Assembly: GCA_022561985.1 (NCBI GenBank)
Contig: JADFQE010000015.1
Coordinates: 1 to 33,289 of the forward strand
DNA from: Chloroflexota bacterium
GTDB lineage: Bacteria > Chloroflexota > Dehalococcoidia > Lucifugimonadales > Australimonadaceae
DNA: 33,289 nt
Direction of reading: 5' to 3'
In this document: positions 1 to 8,136 of the stretch, in pieces
How positions within the stretch are numbered: the first letter of the stretch is position 1
Layout of the letters: each line of letters opens with the position of its first letter
Translations under genes and position numbers: made by a program
Notes under the pieces: model-generated
What the model was told of the DNA's origin: nothing
Database searches by the model: none
What the model saw: only the letters and a program-made list of their open reading frames with translations

Positions 1-2
1 AG

Positions 3-161
3 GCGCTCGAAGCGAAGTACCGCGCCATCGCCACGCCCGTGATCGGCGAGGAGCACGCCGGGAAGCTCCTCGCGGCCGCATGGGCGCTCGACGGCGCGCC
101 CGGCGTCGGCGAGCTGGCCTCGCTCATGGCGGCTTCTTCAGGCCAGTCTTCAGGGGCGTAA
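3..161 (+). CDS. MmgE/PrpD-family protein, C-terminal fragment
   Basis: This is the last 52 codons of a gene that begins before the window (reading frame starts at base 3, TAA stop at 159-161). The peptide, with KYRAIATPVIGEEHAG and then AAWALDGAPGVGELASLM, matches my memory of the C-terminal helix pattern of MmgE/PrpD proteins (2-methylcitrate dehydratase and relatives), where a 'KF..L..pvl' segment is followed by 'aiwaLe...dv.eLa.Ll'. The substrate cannot be inferred from this fragment. It ends only 6 bases before an ATG at 168, so it may be co-transcribed with the following transporter. The family call is moderate because only about a tenth of the expected length (~450 aa) is visible. Confidence 0.6.
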   Translation, partial: ALEAKYRAIATPVIGEEHAGKLLAAAWALDGAPGVGELASLMAASSGQSSGA

Positions 162-237
162 GAGACCATGGCAAGCACCGACAAGCGGCCACGCCCGGTG
201 GTGGAGAACGCGTAGCTCCGGGCCGCGCCCCGTCGTC

Positions 238-1101
238 CTGTGGGGCTGGATCGCCGTCGGCGTCGCCAGCGTCTCGGTCGCAGCCATCTTCATCCGCCTG
301 GCGGACACCAACCCGCTGACCTTCGCGGCGTACCGCCTGGGCCTGGGCGCAGCGCTCGTCGCCGTTCCCACGCTGCTGCGAGCGCGCCCCCAGCTACGAG
401 CGCTGCGGCGGGCCGACATGCCGTTGCTCGTCCTCTCCGGGTTCTTCCTGGCGGCCCACTTCGCGCTGTGGATCACGTCGCTGTCGCTCACGTCGGTCGC
501 GAGCTCCCTGCTGCTGGTCACGACCGCGCCCGTGTTCGTCGCGCTCGCATCGCACCTGTGGCTGCGCGAGCGGATCGGCCGGCTGACCGCCGCGGCGGTC
601 GCACTCACGCTGGCGGGAGGCGCCGTGCTGGCGGCCGGAGGCTGGGCCGGCGAGGAGCGCCGCCTCCTTGGCGACGCTCTGGCGCTGCTCGCAGCGGTCG
701 CGGTCGCCGGCTACATCCTGGCGGGCAGGAAGGCCCGCGGCCGCATCGCGAACCTGCCCTACGTCACGGTCGTCTACACGGTGACGGCGGTGGTCCTCCT
801 GGCGGCGGTGGTGGCCACGGGCGCACCGATGCTGGGGCTGCCGGCCGAGACGTACTTCTGGATCGCGATGAGCGCGGTGATCCCCCAGGCGATCGGGCAC
901 ACGCTGCTGAACTGGGGGCTCGGGCACGCCTCGGCAACGAGCGTGGCGATGGCGGTGCGCGCCGAGCCGGTGATCGCAACGCTGCTCGCCATCGTGGTGC
1001 TCGGCGAGGTCCCACCCTGGACCGCCGCACCAGGAGGCGCACTGGTCCTCACCGGCGTCTACCTAGCAACAAGGGCCAAGGGCACAGCCCTTGACCCATA
1101 A
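238..1101 (+). CDS. EamA/DMT-family transporter, 5' end disturbed
   Basis: This is an inner-membrane drug/metabolite-superfamily permease of the EamA type. The frame from 238 gives about 287 residues with ten hydrophobic segments in two five-helix repeats, the usual size. The first repeat contains IFIRLADTNPLTFAAYRLG and the second ends near ALVLTGVYLA. The start is a problem: in this frame no ATG, GTG or TTG occurs between the stop at 40-42 and the ATG at 418, which would delete the first two helices. A well-placed ATG at 168 opens MASTDKRPRPVVENA but hits TAG at 213 in another frame. I see either a frameshift near 190-215, a CTG start at 238, or a sequence error. The last codons (KGTALDP) lie in a dispersed hairpin repeat. 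Substrate is unknown. Confidence 0.7.
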   Translation: MWGWIAVGVASVSVAAIFIRLADTNPLTFAAYRLGLGAALVAVPTLLRARPQLRALRRADMPLLVLSGFFLAAHFALWITSLSLTSVASSLLLVTTAPVFVALASHLWLRERIGRLTAAAVALTLAGGAVLAAGGWAGEERRLLGDALALLAAVAVAGYILAGRKARGRIANLPYVTVVYTVTAVVLLAAVVATGAPMLGLPAETYFWIAMSAVIPQAIGHTLLNWGLGHASATSVAMAVRAEPVIATLLAIVVLGEVPPWTAAPGGALVLTGVYLATRAKGTALDP

Positions 1102-1221
1102 CCGGTAGCGCCGCCGATGACGGCGGTCCCCGTCGTCCATAGCGACCCGGCCAAGCGCTGAGCCGACGGTCTCCGTTAGCCGCGTTCTGCGCTGGCGAGT
1201 GGGTCAAGGGCGTTGCCCTTG
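1077..1221. repeat. hairpin-capped inverted element, copy 1
   Basis: A 145-bp intergenic element is bounded by two mini-hairpins in inverted orientation: CAAGGGC-ACA-GCCCTTG at 1077-1093 and CAAGGGC-GTT-GCCCTTG at 1205-1221. Each is followed inward by ACCCA-type sequence (TGGGT on the right side). The right part carries the core ACCCACTCGCCAGCGCAG (minus-strand reading) shared with copies 2 and 3; the left part contains a second stem CCGCCG-ATGA-CGGCGG. It fills the space between the convergent EamA and DUF1385 genes and encodes the last residues of both. No U-tract follows the hairpins, so simple Rho-independent termination is unlikely. Confidence 0.75.
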
Positions 1222-2096
1222 TCGGCGGCGATGGCGGTGTTCATTGCGGAGATGGCGACCTCGATCTGGTCGTCGTCTGGGGGGCGTGTCGTCAGCTTCT
1301 GGAGGGCCAGGCCGGGGACGGCCAGTGCGCGGACGAGGGCGTTGTCCTCGTGGGCGGCCGAGTAGCGGATCACCTCGTACGCGATGCCGGCGATGACCGG
1401 GATGAGGACGATCCGCGAGAGGATACGCAGCGGCAGATCGGGCGTGCCCAGCATGGCGAACACGATGATCGCCACGATCATCACCGTGAGCAGGAACGCC
1501 GTCCCGCAGCGTGGGTGCGCGGCGGGGAACTTGCGGACGTTGTCCGTTTCGAGGGACAGGTCGTGCTCGTTCGCGTGCACCGTCATGTGCTCGGCGGCGT
1601 GGTAGGCGAAGACGCGGCGGATGCTCGGCATCAGCCCGATGGCGAGCAGGTACAGGAAGAAGATGGCGAGCCGCAGGACGCCCTCGGCGATGTTGCTCAG
1701 GATCGAGCTGTCGGTGAACCGGTCGACCACCGTGTGGGTGATGAGCAGCGGCGTGATGAAGAACAGCACCACCGACAGGCCGATGGAGAACGCCAGGGTG
1801 GCCGCGAGCATCCACTTGGGGATCGGCTCGCCGTCGTCCTCGTCCTCGCCCGCTGCCACCTGCGCCGAGTAGGTGAGCGCGCGCATGCCCATGACCATCG
1901 TCTCGCTGAGCACGAGCGTGCCGCGCAGGAAGGGGATGCGGCGCCAGCGGCTGGTCGCCCAGGGCGGGACCGGCCATGAGCGCGTGTGGATCTCGCCATT
2001 CGGGTGCCGCGCCGAGCAGGCGTAGATGGTGCGGCCGCGGATCATCACGCCCTCGACCACCGCCTGGCCGCCGTACACGTAGGGTTGTTGGGCCAC
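1176..2096 (-). CDS. DUF1385 family membrane protein
   Basis: The 306-aa product matches the DUF1385 family, a conserved membrane protein of unknown function. Visible family marks are GGQAVVEGVMIRG near the N-terminus, the AAEHMTVHANEH stretch around residue 165 and HPRCGTAFLL around residue 195. About four to five hydrophobic segments lie between residues 95 and 245. The start is a GTG at 2096 with only a weak AGG upstream. In Chloroflexota and Firmicutes this gene is usually next to rpmE and often prfA; here rpmE follows upstream on the same strand. The C-terminal tail KGNALDPLASAERG is encoded by the dispersed repeat 1077-1221, so the original stop was probably displaced by insertion of the element. 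Confidence 0.85.
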   Translation of the reverse strand: MAQQPYVYGGQAVVEGVMIRGRTIYACSARHPNGEIHTRSWPVPPWATSRWRRIPFLRGTLVLSETMVMGMRALTYSAQVAAGEDEDDGEPIPKWMLAATLAFSIGLSVVLFFITPLLITHTVVDRFTDSSILSNIAEGVLRLAIFFLYLLAIGLMPSIRRVFAYHAAEHMTVHANEHDLSLETDNVRKFPAAHPRCGTAFLLTVMIVAIIVFAMLGTPDLPLRILSRIVLIPVIAGIAYEVIRYSAAHEDNALVRALAVPGLALQKLTTRPPDDDQIEVAISAMNTAIAADKGNALDPLASAERG

Positions 2097-2207
2097 CTGG
2101 TTCGCTCCGATCCGGCTCGCCCTGCGTGAGCGGGCCCGTCTACGGATGTTACAGCGGCCGCGCCGCCACGCCCTCGCCCAAACGTGCCATCGCCGCCGGA
2201 CGAACAG

Positions 2208-2230
2208 AGGGGCGCACGGCGTGCGCCCCT
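2208..2230 (-). terminator. GC-rich hairpin downstream of rpmE
   Basis: AGGGGCGCAC-GGC-GTGCGCCCCT forms a perfect 10-bp stem with a 3-base loop, 27 bases beyond the rpmE stop. On the minus strand it is followed by CTGTTCGT, which is only weakly T-rich. It may act as a terminator for rpmE, but the same kind of GGGGCGCAC/GTGCGCCCC palindrome also occurs as a dispersed repeat in many genomes, so the role is uncertain. Confidence 0.4.
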
Positions 2231-2257
2231 ACGAGGTCCGAACCCTCGTCGCGCTGC

Positions 2258-2461
2258 TTACTGGAGGTTGAAGCGCCTCTTGAGGCGGTCCACCCGGCCC
2301 TCGGTGTCGACGATGCGCTGCTCGCCCGTGAAGAACGGGTGGCAGGCGCTGCATATCTCGACCTTGATCTGTGCCTTCGTGGCGCCGGTGGTGAACGTGT
2401 TCCCGCAGGAGCAGGTCACGACGGCTTCGGCGTAGTACGTGGGATGGATGTCGGTCTTCAT
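2258..2461 (-). CDS. rpmE: 50S ribosomal protein L31
   Basis: The 67-aa protein starts [20 protein letters not shown] and is a full-length L31, a component of the large ribosomal subunit. It is the zinc-binding (C+) form: the four cysteines are in CSC (residues 16-18) and CSAC (about 37-40), followed by HPFFTG. The ATG at 2461 is preceded by GGAAGGA at suitable distance. It is transcribed apart from rplU-rpmA (about 160 bp gap upstream) and is followed by DUF1385 on the same strand, a common pairing. Nothing looks unusual. Confidence 0.97.
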   Translation of the reverse strand: MKTDIHPTYYAEAVVTCSCGNTFTTGATKAQIKVEICSACHPFFTGEQRIVDTEGRVDRLKRRFNLQ

Positions 2462-2623
2462 CGCGTCGGTCCTTCCAGTCTTGGGTCTGCACTCGGTCGG
2501 TGCATGCCGCGCGTTCCGGGATGGTGGCCGGGGCGCGTTCGCACCTGACTACTACCTCGCTCATTCGCGCTGGGGGCACGGATGGCTCACATCGTTATGA
2601 TGCGTGCCACGCGTCCTGAGATG

Positions 2624-2887
2624 CTAGCTGACGGCCACCGGTACGATGTTCGCGCGCTTGCGCTGCCTGGTGGCGTGGTCGAAAGCGACCGTGCCGTCGA
2701 CGAGCGCGTAGAGCGTGAAGTCGCGTCCCATGCCCACGTGGAGTCCGGGGCGGATCTTGGTGCCGCGCTGGCGCACGATGATGGTGCCCGCGCGGACCGC
2801 CTGGCCCCCGAAGCGCTTCACGCCGAGGCGCTGGCCCCTGCTGTCGCGCCCGTTCCGGCTGCTGCCGCCGGCCTTCTTATGCGCCAT
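2624..2887 (-). CDS. rpmA: 50S ribosomal protein L27
   Basis: The 87-aa product starts [20 protein letters not shown], the typical N-terminus of L27 that reaches into the peptidyl-transferase centre, and keeps the [12 protein letters not shown] and [15 protein letters not shown] blocks. No cleaved N-terminal extension like that of Firmicutes is present. It overlaps the end of rplU by 11 bases, so the two are co-transcribed and probably translationally coupled. The 160 bp between this gene and rpmE shows no further gene. Confidence 0.97.
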   Translation of the reverse strand: MAHKKAGGSSRNGRDSRGQRLGVKRFGGQAVRAGTIIVRQRGTKIRPGLHVGMGRDFTLYALVDGTVAFDHATRQRKRANIVPVAVS

Positions 2888-3248
2888 CGGCTGCCTTCTT
2901 GGACCGGGCCGCCGAGGGGCTTGCCCCGTCGATCACGATCTCTTTGATGGCCAGCTTCGTCAGCCACTGCCGGTGGCCTGTCTTGACCGCGTAGCGGGTC
3001 TTCGACTTGTACTTGAGGATGATGATCTTCTTGGCGCGGCCCTGCTCGGTGACCTCGGCCACGACCTTCGCGCCCTCCACCATCGGCGTGCCAACGCTCA
3101 GCTTGTCGTCTTGGGAGACGAGCAGGACGCGGTCGAGCTCCACCGTGCTGCCCGTCTCGCCCTCGATCTTCTCGATCGAGATGGACTTCCCAGGCTGCAC
3201 GCGGTACTGCTTCCCGCCGGTTTCGATGATTGCGTATGTGCTGGCCAC
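2877..3248 (-). CDS. rplU: 50S ribosomal protein L21
   Basis: The 123-aa product matches L21 of the large subunit: [19 protein letters not shown] at the N-terminus, then [21 protein letters not shown] near residue 80. A C-terminal tail ([15 protein letters not shown]) extends slightly past the usual end. The start is GTG at 3248. A TAGAAT box at 3258-3263 lies only 9 bases before this GTG, so the mRNA would have almost no leader. It is the first gene of the rplU-rpmA pair; the usual partner obgE is not in view. Confidence 0.96.
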   Translation of the reverse strand: MASTYAIIETGGKQYRVQPGKSISIEKIEGETGSTVELDRVLLVSQDDKLSVGTPMVEGAKVVAEVTEQGRAKKIIILKYKSKTRYAVKTGHRQWLTKLAIKEIVIDGASPSAARSKKAADGA

Positions 3249-3257
3249 GACCTATCG

Positions 3258-3263
3258 ATTCTA
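3258..3263 (-). promoter_or_regulatory. -10 box of rplU-rpmA
   Basis: TAGAAT on the minus strand ends 9 bases before the rplU GTG. The expected transcription start would fall within a few bases of the start codon, so the transcript would be nearly leaderless. No convincing -35 hexamer is seen. Confidence 0.45.
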
Positions 3264-3313
3264 GGCCGTGAAGCGCTCGCTGACAAGAGGGCCGAGGTGG
3301 ATCGCGCGGACGC

Positions 3314-5950
3314 TTAGCGCTTCTTCTCGCCGCCCGAAGCACCGTCCGGCTCGCCGTCACCGTCGGGGGCCGGCTCGTCGTCCGATGGGAGCTCCAGCGC
3401 AAGCTGCGGGTTCTCGGGCTCGTCGCCGTTCGTGCCGCTCTTGGCGGCCTTGGTGGTCTTGCGGGCGGGCGCCTTGGACGGCTCCTCCTGCTCCTTCTCC
3501 CACGAGCGCTCCTTGAACGCGCTCATGGAGATCACCTGGTCGTCCGGCGCGAGCTTGTTCATGACCTGCACGCCCTGGGTGTTGCGCCCGAGGGTGCGGA
3601 TCTCCTTGATGTGCGTGCGGTAGACCATCGCCTTGGCGGAGCCGACCATGATCTCCTCGACGTCCTCGGCCGTGACCACCGCCGCGGCCAGTGGGCCTGT
3701 TTTGTCCATGATCTTGAGCGCGATCACGCCCTGGACGCCGCGGCCGGTCTTGCGGAAGTGGTCGACCAGCGTGCGCTTGCCGTAGCCGCGCTCCGTGAGC
3801 ACCAGGAGCTGCGCGCCCGGCGTGGCCACGTCCATGCCGATGACCTCGTCCTTGTCGATCAGCCGGATGCCGCGGACGCCGCCGGCGCCCCGGGTGGCGC
3901 GCACGCGGACCTCGTCGAGGGCGAAGTGCACGGCCTTGCCGTTGCGCGTCACCATGATGACCGTCATGTCCGGGTCGGCGAGGCGCGCGCCCAGGAGCGA
4001 GTCGCCCTTGTTGAGGTCGAAGGCCGCGAGCCCGTTGCGCCTGATGTTGGCGAACTGGCTGAGCGCCATCCGCTTGACCTCGCCCTTGCGCGTCGCCATG
4101 AAGATGTACTTGTCGACGGTCAGGTCCGTGATGGGCACGACAGCCGTGACCGTCTCCTCGGCGGCGTTCATCGCGATGAGGTTCTGGATCGGCGTGCCGC
4201 GCGTCTGCCTGGTCGCGTCCTGAGCGATGTTGAAGACGCGCTCGCGGTAGACGCGGCCGCGGTCCGTGAAGAAGAGCAGCCAGTCGTGCGTCTCGCAGAC
4301 CACGAGCTGCTGGATCGCGTCCCCCTCGCGGGTCTGCTGGCCGCGGACGCCCTTCCCCCCGCGGTGCTGGAGGTGGTACGCCTCGATGGGCAGCCGCTTG
4401 AGGTAGCCGCGGTCGCTCAAGGTCACGACCGCGTCGCCGCGGGCGACCAGGTCCTCCATCGAGTAGTCGCGGGCCTCCTCGGTCGTTATCCTCGTGCGGC
4501 GGGGCTGCCCGAAGTTCTTGCGGAGCTCGGCCGTCTCGGCCTTGATGACCTCGAGCACCTGGCCCGGGTCGCCGAGCAGCCCCTCGAGCCCACCGATGGT
4601 CTTCGTCAGCTCCTGGTACTCGTTCTCGATGCGCTCGCGCTCGAGGGCGGCGAGGCGCCGCAGCTGCATGTCCAGGATCGCCTGGGCCTGGACCTCGGTG
4701 AGTCCGAACTGCTCCATGAGGCCGTTGCGCGCCGCCTCGGCGTCCTTCGACGCCCGGATCAGCACGATGACCGCATCGAGGTTCTCGAGCGCCACGCGCA
4801 AGCCTTCGAGGACGTGCGCCCGCTCGCGTGCCCGGGTCAGGTCGTATTCGGCGCGGCGCCGGATCACCGTCCGGCGGAAGTCGATGAAGTGCTGCAGGGC
4901 CGGCTTGAGGCTCAGCACCCGCGGCTGGCCGTCCACGAGGGCGACCATGTTGACGTGGAACGCGCTCTGGAGCGAGGTGTGCTTGTAGAGGTTGTTCAGC
5001 ACCTGCTCGGGCATCGTGCCCCGCTGCAGCTCCACCACCACGCGCATCCCGTCGCGGTCCGACTCGTCGCGGACCTCGGAGATGCCGGTGATCTTCTTGT
5101 CCTTCGAGAGCATGGCGATCTTCGCGACCATGGTCGCCTTGTTCACCTGGAACGGGAGCTCGTTGATCACGATGCGCTGGTGCCCGCCGCGCTCGACCTC
5201 CTCGATGACCGCCTTGCCGCGCACGACGACCCGGCCGTGGCCGGTGTGGTACGCCTGCTGGATGCCCTCGGTGCCCATGATGATGCCGGCGGTGGGGAAG
5301 TCCGGGCCTTTGACGAACTGGATGAGATCGTCGACGGTGGCGTCGGCGTGGTCCACGAGGTAGGTGATCGCGTCGCAGAGCTCGTTCAGGTTGTGGGGAG
5401 GGATGTTGGTGGCCATGCCCACCGCGATGCCCGATGCGCCGTTGGCCAGCAGGTTGGGCAGCCGCGCCGGGAGCACCGTCGGCTCGCGCTGGGAGCCGTC
5501 GTAGTTGTCGACGAAGTCGACGGTCTCGCGGTCGATGTCGGTCAGCATCGCGTCGGCGATGCGGGCGAGGCGCGCCTCCGTGTACCGCATCGCGGCCGGC
5601 GGGTCGTCGTCGACCGAGCCGAAGTTGCCCTGGCCGTCGATGAGCGGGTGGCGCAGCGAGAAGTCCTGCGCCATGCGGACGAGAGCGTCGTAGACGGGCG
5701 CGTCGCCGTGGGGGTGGTACTTGCCGAGCACCTCGCCGACGACGGCCGCGCACTTCTTGTGGGCGGAGCCCGGCCGGAGGCCCATGCCGTGCATCGCGTA
5801 GAGGATGCGGCGCTGCACCGGCTTCATGCCGTCGCGCACGTCGGGGAGGGCGCGCGCGACGATCACGCTCATGGCGTAATCGAGATACGCGGTCCGCATC
5901 TCGTCTTCGATGCGGACGACCCGGATATTGCCGCCGCTAGCCAGAACCAT
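3314..5950 (-). CDS. gyrA: DNA gyrase subunit A
   Basis: GyrA is the breakage-reunion subunit of DNA gyrase. The catalytic tyrosine lies in [10 protein letters not shown] (Tyr123 counted from the start used here), and the C-terminal wrapping domain keeps the GyrA box as QHRGGKG, which separates it from ParC. Four to six beta-pinwheel blades follow (for example [10 protein letters not shown] and [11 protein letters not shown]), then an acidic tail of about 60 residues. I prefer the ATG at 5950 over 5959 because AAGGA sits 8 bases before 5950 but directly abuts 5959. In the quinolone-determining region [15 protein letters not shown] the position of E. coli Ser83 is Ala, while Asp87 is retained. 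The antisense 806-aa ORF on the plus strand is a shadow. Confidence 0.97.
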   Translation of the reverse strand: MVLASGGNIRVVRIEDEMRTAYLDYAMSVIVARALPDVRDGMKPVQRRILYAMHGMGLRPGSAHKKCAAVVGEVLGKYHPHGDAPVYDALVRMAQDFSLRHPLIDGQGNFGSVDDDPPAAMRYTEARLARIADAMLTDIDRETVDFVDNYDGSQREPTVLPARLPNLLANGASGIAVGMATNIPPHNLNELCDAITYLVDHADATVDDLIQFVKGPDFPTAGIIMGTEGIQQAYHTGHGRVVVRGKAVIEEVERGGHQRIVINELPFQVNKATMVAKIAMLSKDKKITGISEVRDESDRDGMRVVVELQRGTMPEQVLNNLYKHTSLQSAFHVNMVALVDGQPRVLSLKPALQHFIDFRRTVIRRRAEYDLTRARERAHVLEGLRVALENLDAVIVLIRASKDAEAARNGLMEQFGLTEVQAQAILDMQLRRLAALERERIENEYQELTKTIGGLEGLLGDPGQVLEVIKAETAELRKNFGQPRRTRITTEEARDYSMEDLVARGDAVVTLSDRGYLKRLPIEAYHLQHRGGKGVRGQQTREGDAIQQLVVCETHDWLLFFTDRGRVYRERVFNIAQDATRQTRGTPIQNLIAMNAAEETVTAVVPITDLTVDKYIFMATRKGEVKRMALSQFANIRRNGLAAFDLNKGDSLLGARLADPDMTVIMVTRNGKAVHFALDEVRVRATRGAGGVRGIRLIDKDEVIGMDVATPGAQLLVLTERGYGKRTLVDHFRKTGRGVQGVIALKIMDKTGPLAAAVVTAEDVEEIMVGSAKAMVYRTHIKEIRTLGRNTQGVQVMNKLAPDDQVISMSAFKERSWEKEQEEPSKAPARKTTKAAKSGTNGDEPENPQLALELPSDDEPAPDGDGEPDGASGGEKKR

Positions 5951-6085
5951 AAGCGACATCCTTGGGGGCGAATGAAGCGGGCGGGTGGAGCGTCCGCACT
6001 ATGCCTCTCGGAGGCTCCGCGATGTTACTAGATGTTGTGGGATAACGACTTCGCACGCCGATATGTACCAGGATTACCGCCTGCG

Positions 6086-6091
6086 ATTATA
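6086..6091 (-). promoter_or_regulatory. extended -10 box upstream of gyrA
   Basis: The minus strand reads CTGC-TATAAT, an extended -10 element, inside a palindrome (CGCCTGC-GATTATA-GCAGGCG on the plus strand, 6079-6099). It would leave a leader of about 130 nt before gyrA, which contains a small GCCTC-CGA-GAGGC stem at 6003-6015. No -35 is recognisable; the upstream bases are alternating GC. Confidence 0.45.
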
Positions 6092-6130
6092 GCAGGCGCG
6101 CGCGCGTGCGCATAGCGCTCGGCGGCCCAC

Positions 6131-6835
6131 TTAGGGCATGTCCCCCGCGTCGAAGCGGCCCGACCAGCCAACGAGCCAGTCGAAGAGCTTCCGGAAGCTC
6201 TTGGGCACCTCGCTCTCGCGCTCCGGGTGGCACTGCACGCCCACCAGCCACGGGTGCGCGGGGCTCTCGATGGCCTCGACGATGCCGTCTTGGGGATGGA
6301 ACGCCGAGGCCATCAGCCCCGGCGCGCGCTGCGCCTCCTTCAGCCCCTGATGGTGGAGGCTGTTGGTGCGGTAGACGGCACCCGCGCCGATGATGGCCCC
6401 GAGCTTGCTGCCGGGCGCGACGTAGACCTCGTGCCGCACCGACCCGTCGTTGTCGCCGCCGGGCTCGACGTGCCCCGGTATGTCCTGGAGCAGCGTGCCG
6501 CCGAAGGCGACGTTGATGAGCTGCATGCCGCGGCAGATGCCCAGCACGGGCATGTTGCGATCGAGCGCATCCCGCAGCAACCCCAGCTCCATCTCGTCGC
6601 GCCGGGGGTCGGTCTCGCCCGTCGCGGGGTCGCGCTCGGCGCCGTAGCGCGACGGCTCGACATCGTACCCACCGCACAGCAGCAGCCCCGAGACGCCACG
6701 CATGGCCTCGTCCACGCCCTCGAAGTGCTCCGGCGTGAGCACGCGCGCCTCGCCCCCGCGCGCGGCGAGCGCATCGACGTACGGCTGCGCCTCGCGCTCG
6801 CTCGTGGCCGTGACGGCGATCAGCGGCAAGGGCAC
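6131..6835 (-). CDS. class-I glutamine amidotransferase-like / PuuD-type gamma-glutamyl hydrolase
   Basis: The about 234-aa protein belongs to peptidase family C26 (gamma-glutamyl-GABA hydrolase PuuD and relatives). The nucleophile elbow is GICRGMQLINVAFGG, and the catalytic His-Glu pair is in GVQCHPERE near the C-terminus; LLCGGYDVEPSRYG is the usual oxyanion region. The natural substrate is not known. The start is peculiar: the only in-frame candidates before PLIAVTATSERE are GTG at 6835 and TTG at 6829, both inside the mini-hairpin of a dispersed repeat (6827-6843), and no Shine-Dalgarno is visible. The repeat seems to have replaced the original 5' end. It lies downstream of the DRTGG gene on the same strand with about 100 bp between. 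Confidence 0.85.
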   Translation of the reverse strand: MPLPLIAVTATSEREAQPYVDALAARGGEARVLTPEHFEGVDEAMRGVSGLLLCGGYDVEPSRYGAERDPATGETDPRRDEMELGLLRDALDRNMPVLGICRGMQLINVAFGGTLLQDIPGHVEPGGDNDGSVRHEVYVAPGSKLGAIIGAGAVYRTNSLHHQGLKEAQRAPGLMASAFHPQDGIVEAIESPAHPWLVGVQCHPERESEVPKSFRKLFDWLVGWSGRFDAGDMP

Positions 6836-6900
6836 AGCCCTTGACCCACTCGCCAGCGCAGAACGCGGCCGACGGAGACCGCTGGCTGCGCGCTGGCCGG
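6827..6900. repeat. hairpin-capped element, copy 2 (one terminus)
   Basis: It begins with the mini-hairpin CAAGGGC-ACA-GCCCTTG (6827-6843), followed by ACCCACTCGCCAGCGCAG and then an arm GCGCTGGC that pairs with the GCCAGCGC near the left. This core matches copy 1 (reversed) and copy 3 almost base for base. I do not find the second, inverted mini-hairpin; the element may be truncated where the DRTGG gene ends at 6936. It supplies the start codon of the amidotransferase gene. Confidence 0.7.
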
Positions 6901-6935
6901 GACGCTGTGCCGGGCGGCGGCCCCTGCCCGCGCGC

Positions 6936-7970
6936 TCACGTGCTTCTCGAAGCCCTGGCCCGCCGGCGGCTTTGCTTCGCCGGGGCGAGCCGGCCGGCCA
7001 GGGCGTCGAGGTCCACGCTCCGCTCCACCATCTCGGTGAAACGCTCGATCTTCTCCGGGTGGTGCACCGTGACCGTCCCGGCGAGCGCTTCGAGCGCCTC
7101 GGCCGTCTCGTGCGTGTCGCGCTCGAGGGTGAGCAGCGGCACGTCGAGGGCTTCGGCGCGCTGGGCGACGTAGGCGGGCGGCTGCGCACACCCCGTCAGC
7201 ACGAGCGCGTTCAGCGGGAAGTTGAGCGCGGCCATCCCGATATCGGCACGCCCACCGCGCGCGATGACCGCCTGGTTGGGCAGCCGGTTGAAGTAGTTGC
7301 CCCCCCACTCGGTGACGAGGCCGCCGATGAGGAAGTGCTCGATGAGCCGGTCGAGGCCCGAGCGGCCCGCGAACAGCCTGGCCCCCAGCAGGTCCACGAC
7401 TTGGCGGACCGTCGGCGCGAGCATCAGCCGCTCCTCCGGCAGCACGGCGATCACGCTCGCGCCCGCTGCCTCAAGCTCCGGCACCAGCCGGTCGGCGGCG
7501 TCCCGCTCCGCGTAGCGCGTCCGTCGGTTGAGCACGAACCCGACGAGCGCGTCGCCGTAGGCCTCGCGCCAGGCCGCCACCGAGGCCGCGCCGAGGCTCC
7601 GCTCGTACGGCAGCACGCCGACGACCGCCGCCTTGAGCCGCTTGACCAGCGCGCCGGAGGCGGCCACGACGCTCCCGTCCGCACGGGCGAGCGGCGGCGC
7701 GTCCACGACGACGACCTCGGCTGTTTCCTCCAGCGCGCCGACGCGTTTCGCAGCCGCGGCCAGCACGGGCCGCTTCACCTTGCCATCCGGGCTCACGATG
7801 CCCGGTCCCTCCACCGCGAGCAGCGCCGCGTCGGCGTCGCCATCGGCGAGCGCCAGCGGCTTGTCGACGGCTGCCTTGCGTCCGGCGTGCCGCCAGGCGG
7901 CCGCCAGCGACGCGGCAACGGCCGTGCTGCCCACGCCGGGACGCGCGCCCACCACACACAGGACCGTCAT
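6936..7970 (-). CDS. BioD-like P-loop / DRTGG-domain protein with degenerate Walker A
   Basis: The 344-aa protein has an N-terminal BioD/CobB-like nucleotide-binding domain (MTVLCVVGARPGVGST; VVVVDAPPL) and a C-terminal DRTGG-like domain related to the regulatory half of some phosphotransacetylases (VIARGGRADIGMAALNF, then LVLTGCAQPP). Such stand-alone proteins usually have no known function; a sensor or phosphoacyl-metabolism role is only a guess. The Walker A motif reads GARPGVGST, so the invariant Lys before S/T is replaced by Ser, suggesting loss or change of ATP hydrolysis. The start is ATG at 7970, with an extended -10 box 36 bases upstream. It is divergent from the MFS gene. Confidence 0.75.
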   Translation of the reverse strand: MTVLCVVGARPGVGSTAVAASLAAAWRHAGRKAAVDKPLALADGDADAALLAVEGPGIVSPDGKVKRPVLAAAAKRVGALEETAEVVVVDAPPLARADGSVVAASGALVKRLKAAVVGVLPYERSLGAASVAAWREAYGDALVGFVLNRRTRYAERDAADRLVPELEAAGASVIAVLPEERLMLAPTVRQVVDLLGARLFAGRSGLDRLIEHFLIGGLVTEWGGNYFNRLPNQAVIARGGRADIGMAALNFPLNALVLTGCAQPPAYVAQRAEALDVPLLTLERDTHETAEALEALAGTVTVHHPEKIERFTEMVERSVDLDALAGRLAPAKQSRRRARASRST

Positions 7971-8005
7971 CGAGCCTCCCCGCCGTCGTCCATCGCCACG
8001 CGGCG

Positions 8006-8011
8006 ATTATA
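8006..8011 (-). promoter_or_regulatory. extended -10 box of the DRTGG gene
   Basis: The minus strand reads TTGC-TATAAT, a perfect -10 hexamer with the extended TGn element, 35 bases before the ATG at 7970. No -35 match lies 16-18 bases upstream. Confidence 0.55.
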
Positions 8012-8022
8012 GCAATGGCCGG

Positions 8023-8039
8023 GGGGAGGGAGCCTCCCC
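8023..8039. promoter_or_regulatory. palindrome between divergent promoters
   Basis: GGGGAGG-GAG-CCTCCCC is a perfect 7-bp inverted repeat with a 3-base centre, placed between the -10 boxes of the DRTGG gene (minus) and the MFS gene (plus). Its position suits an operator for both genes, but no regulator is identified and GC-rich palindromes are common here. Confidence 0.3.
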
Positions 8040-8059
8040 AGAGGCACCGGCACATTCGC

Positions 8060-8065
8060 TAGAAT
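8060..8065 (+). promoter_or_regulatory. -10 box of the MFS gene
   Basis: TAGAAT lies 71 bases before the MFS start codon. It resembles the TAGAAT boxes before rplU and argS. No -35 is evident. Confidence 0.4.
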
Positions 8066-8136
8066 CGGGGCAGCCGCGCGCCCGCCCCGGCTCCGCGGGC
8101 ACCGGGGCCACGAACAGCCCTCGCAGGAGCATCCCG

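Noticed and set aside
213-215. TAG in the EamA leader as recoded (pyrrolysine)
   Set aside because: The TAG is in a different frame from the transporter, so readthrough would not give the protein; a frameshift or alternative start is simpler.
3611-6031. 806-aa ORF antisense to gyrA
   Set aside because: It is a shadow frame of gyrA with no recognisable domains.
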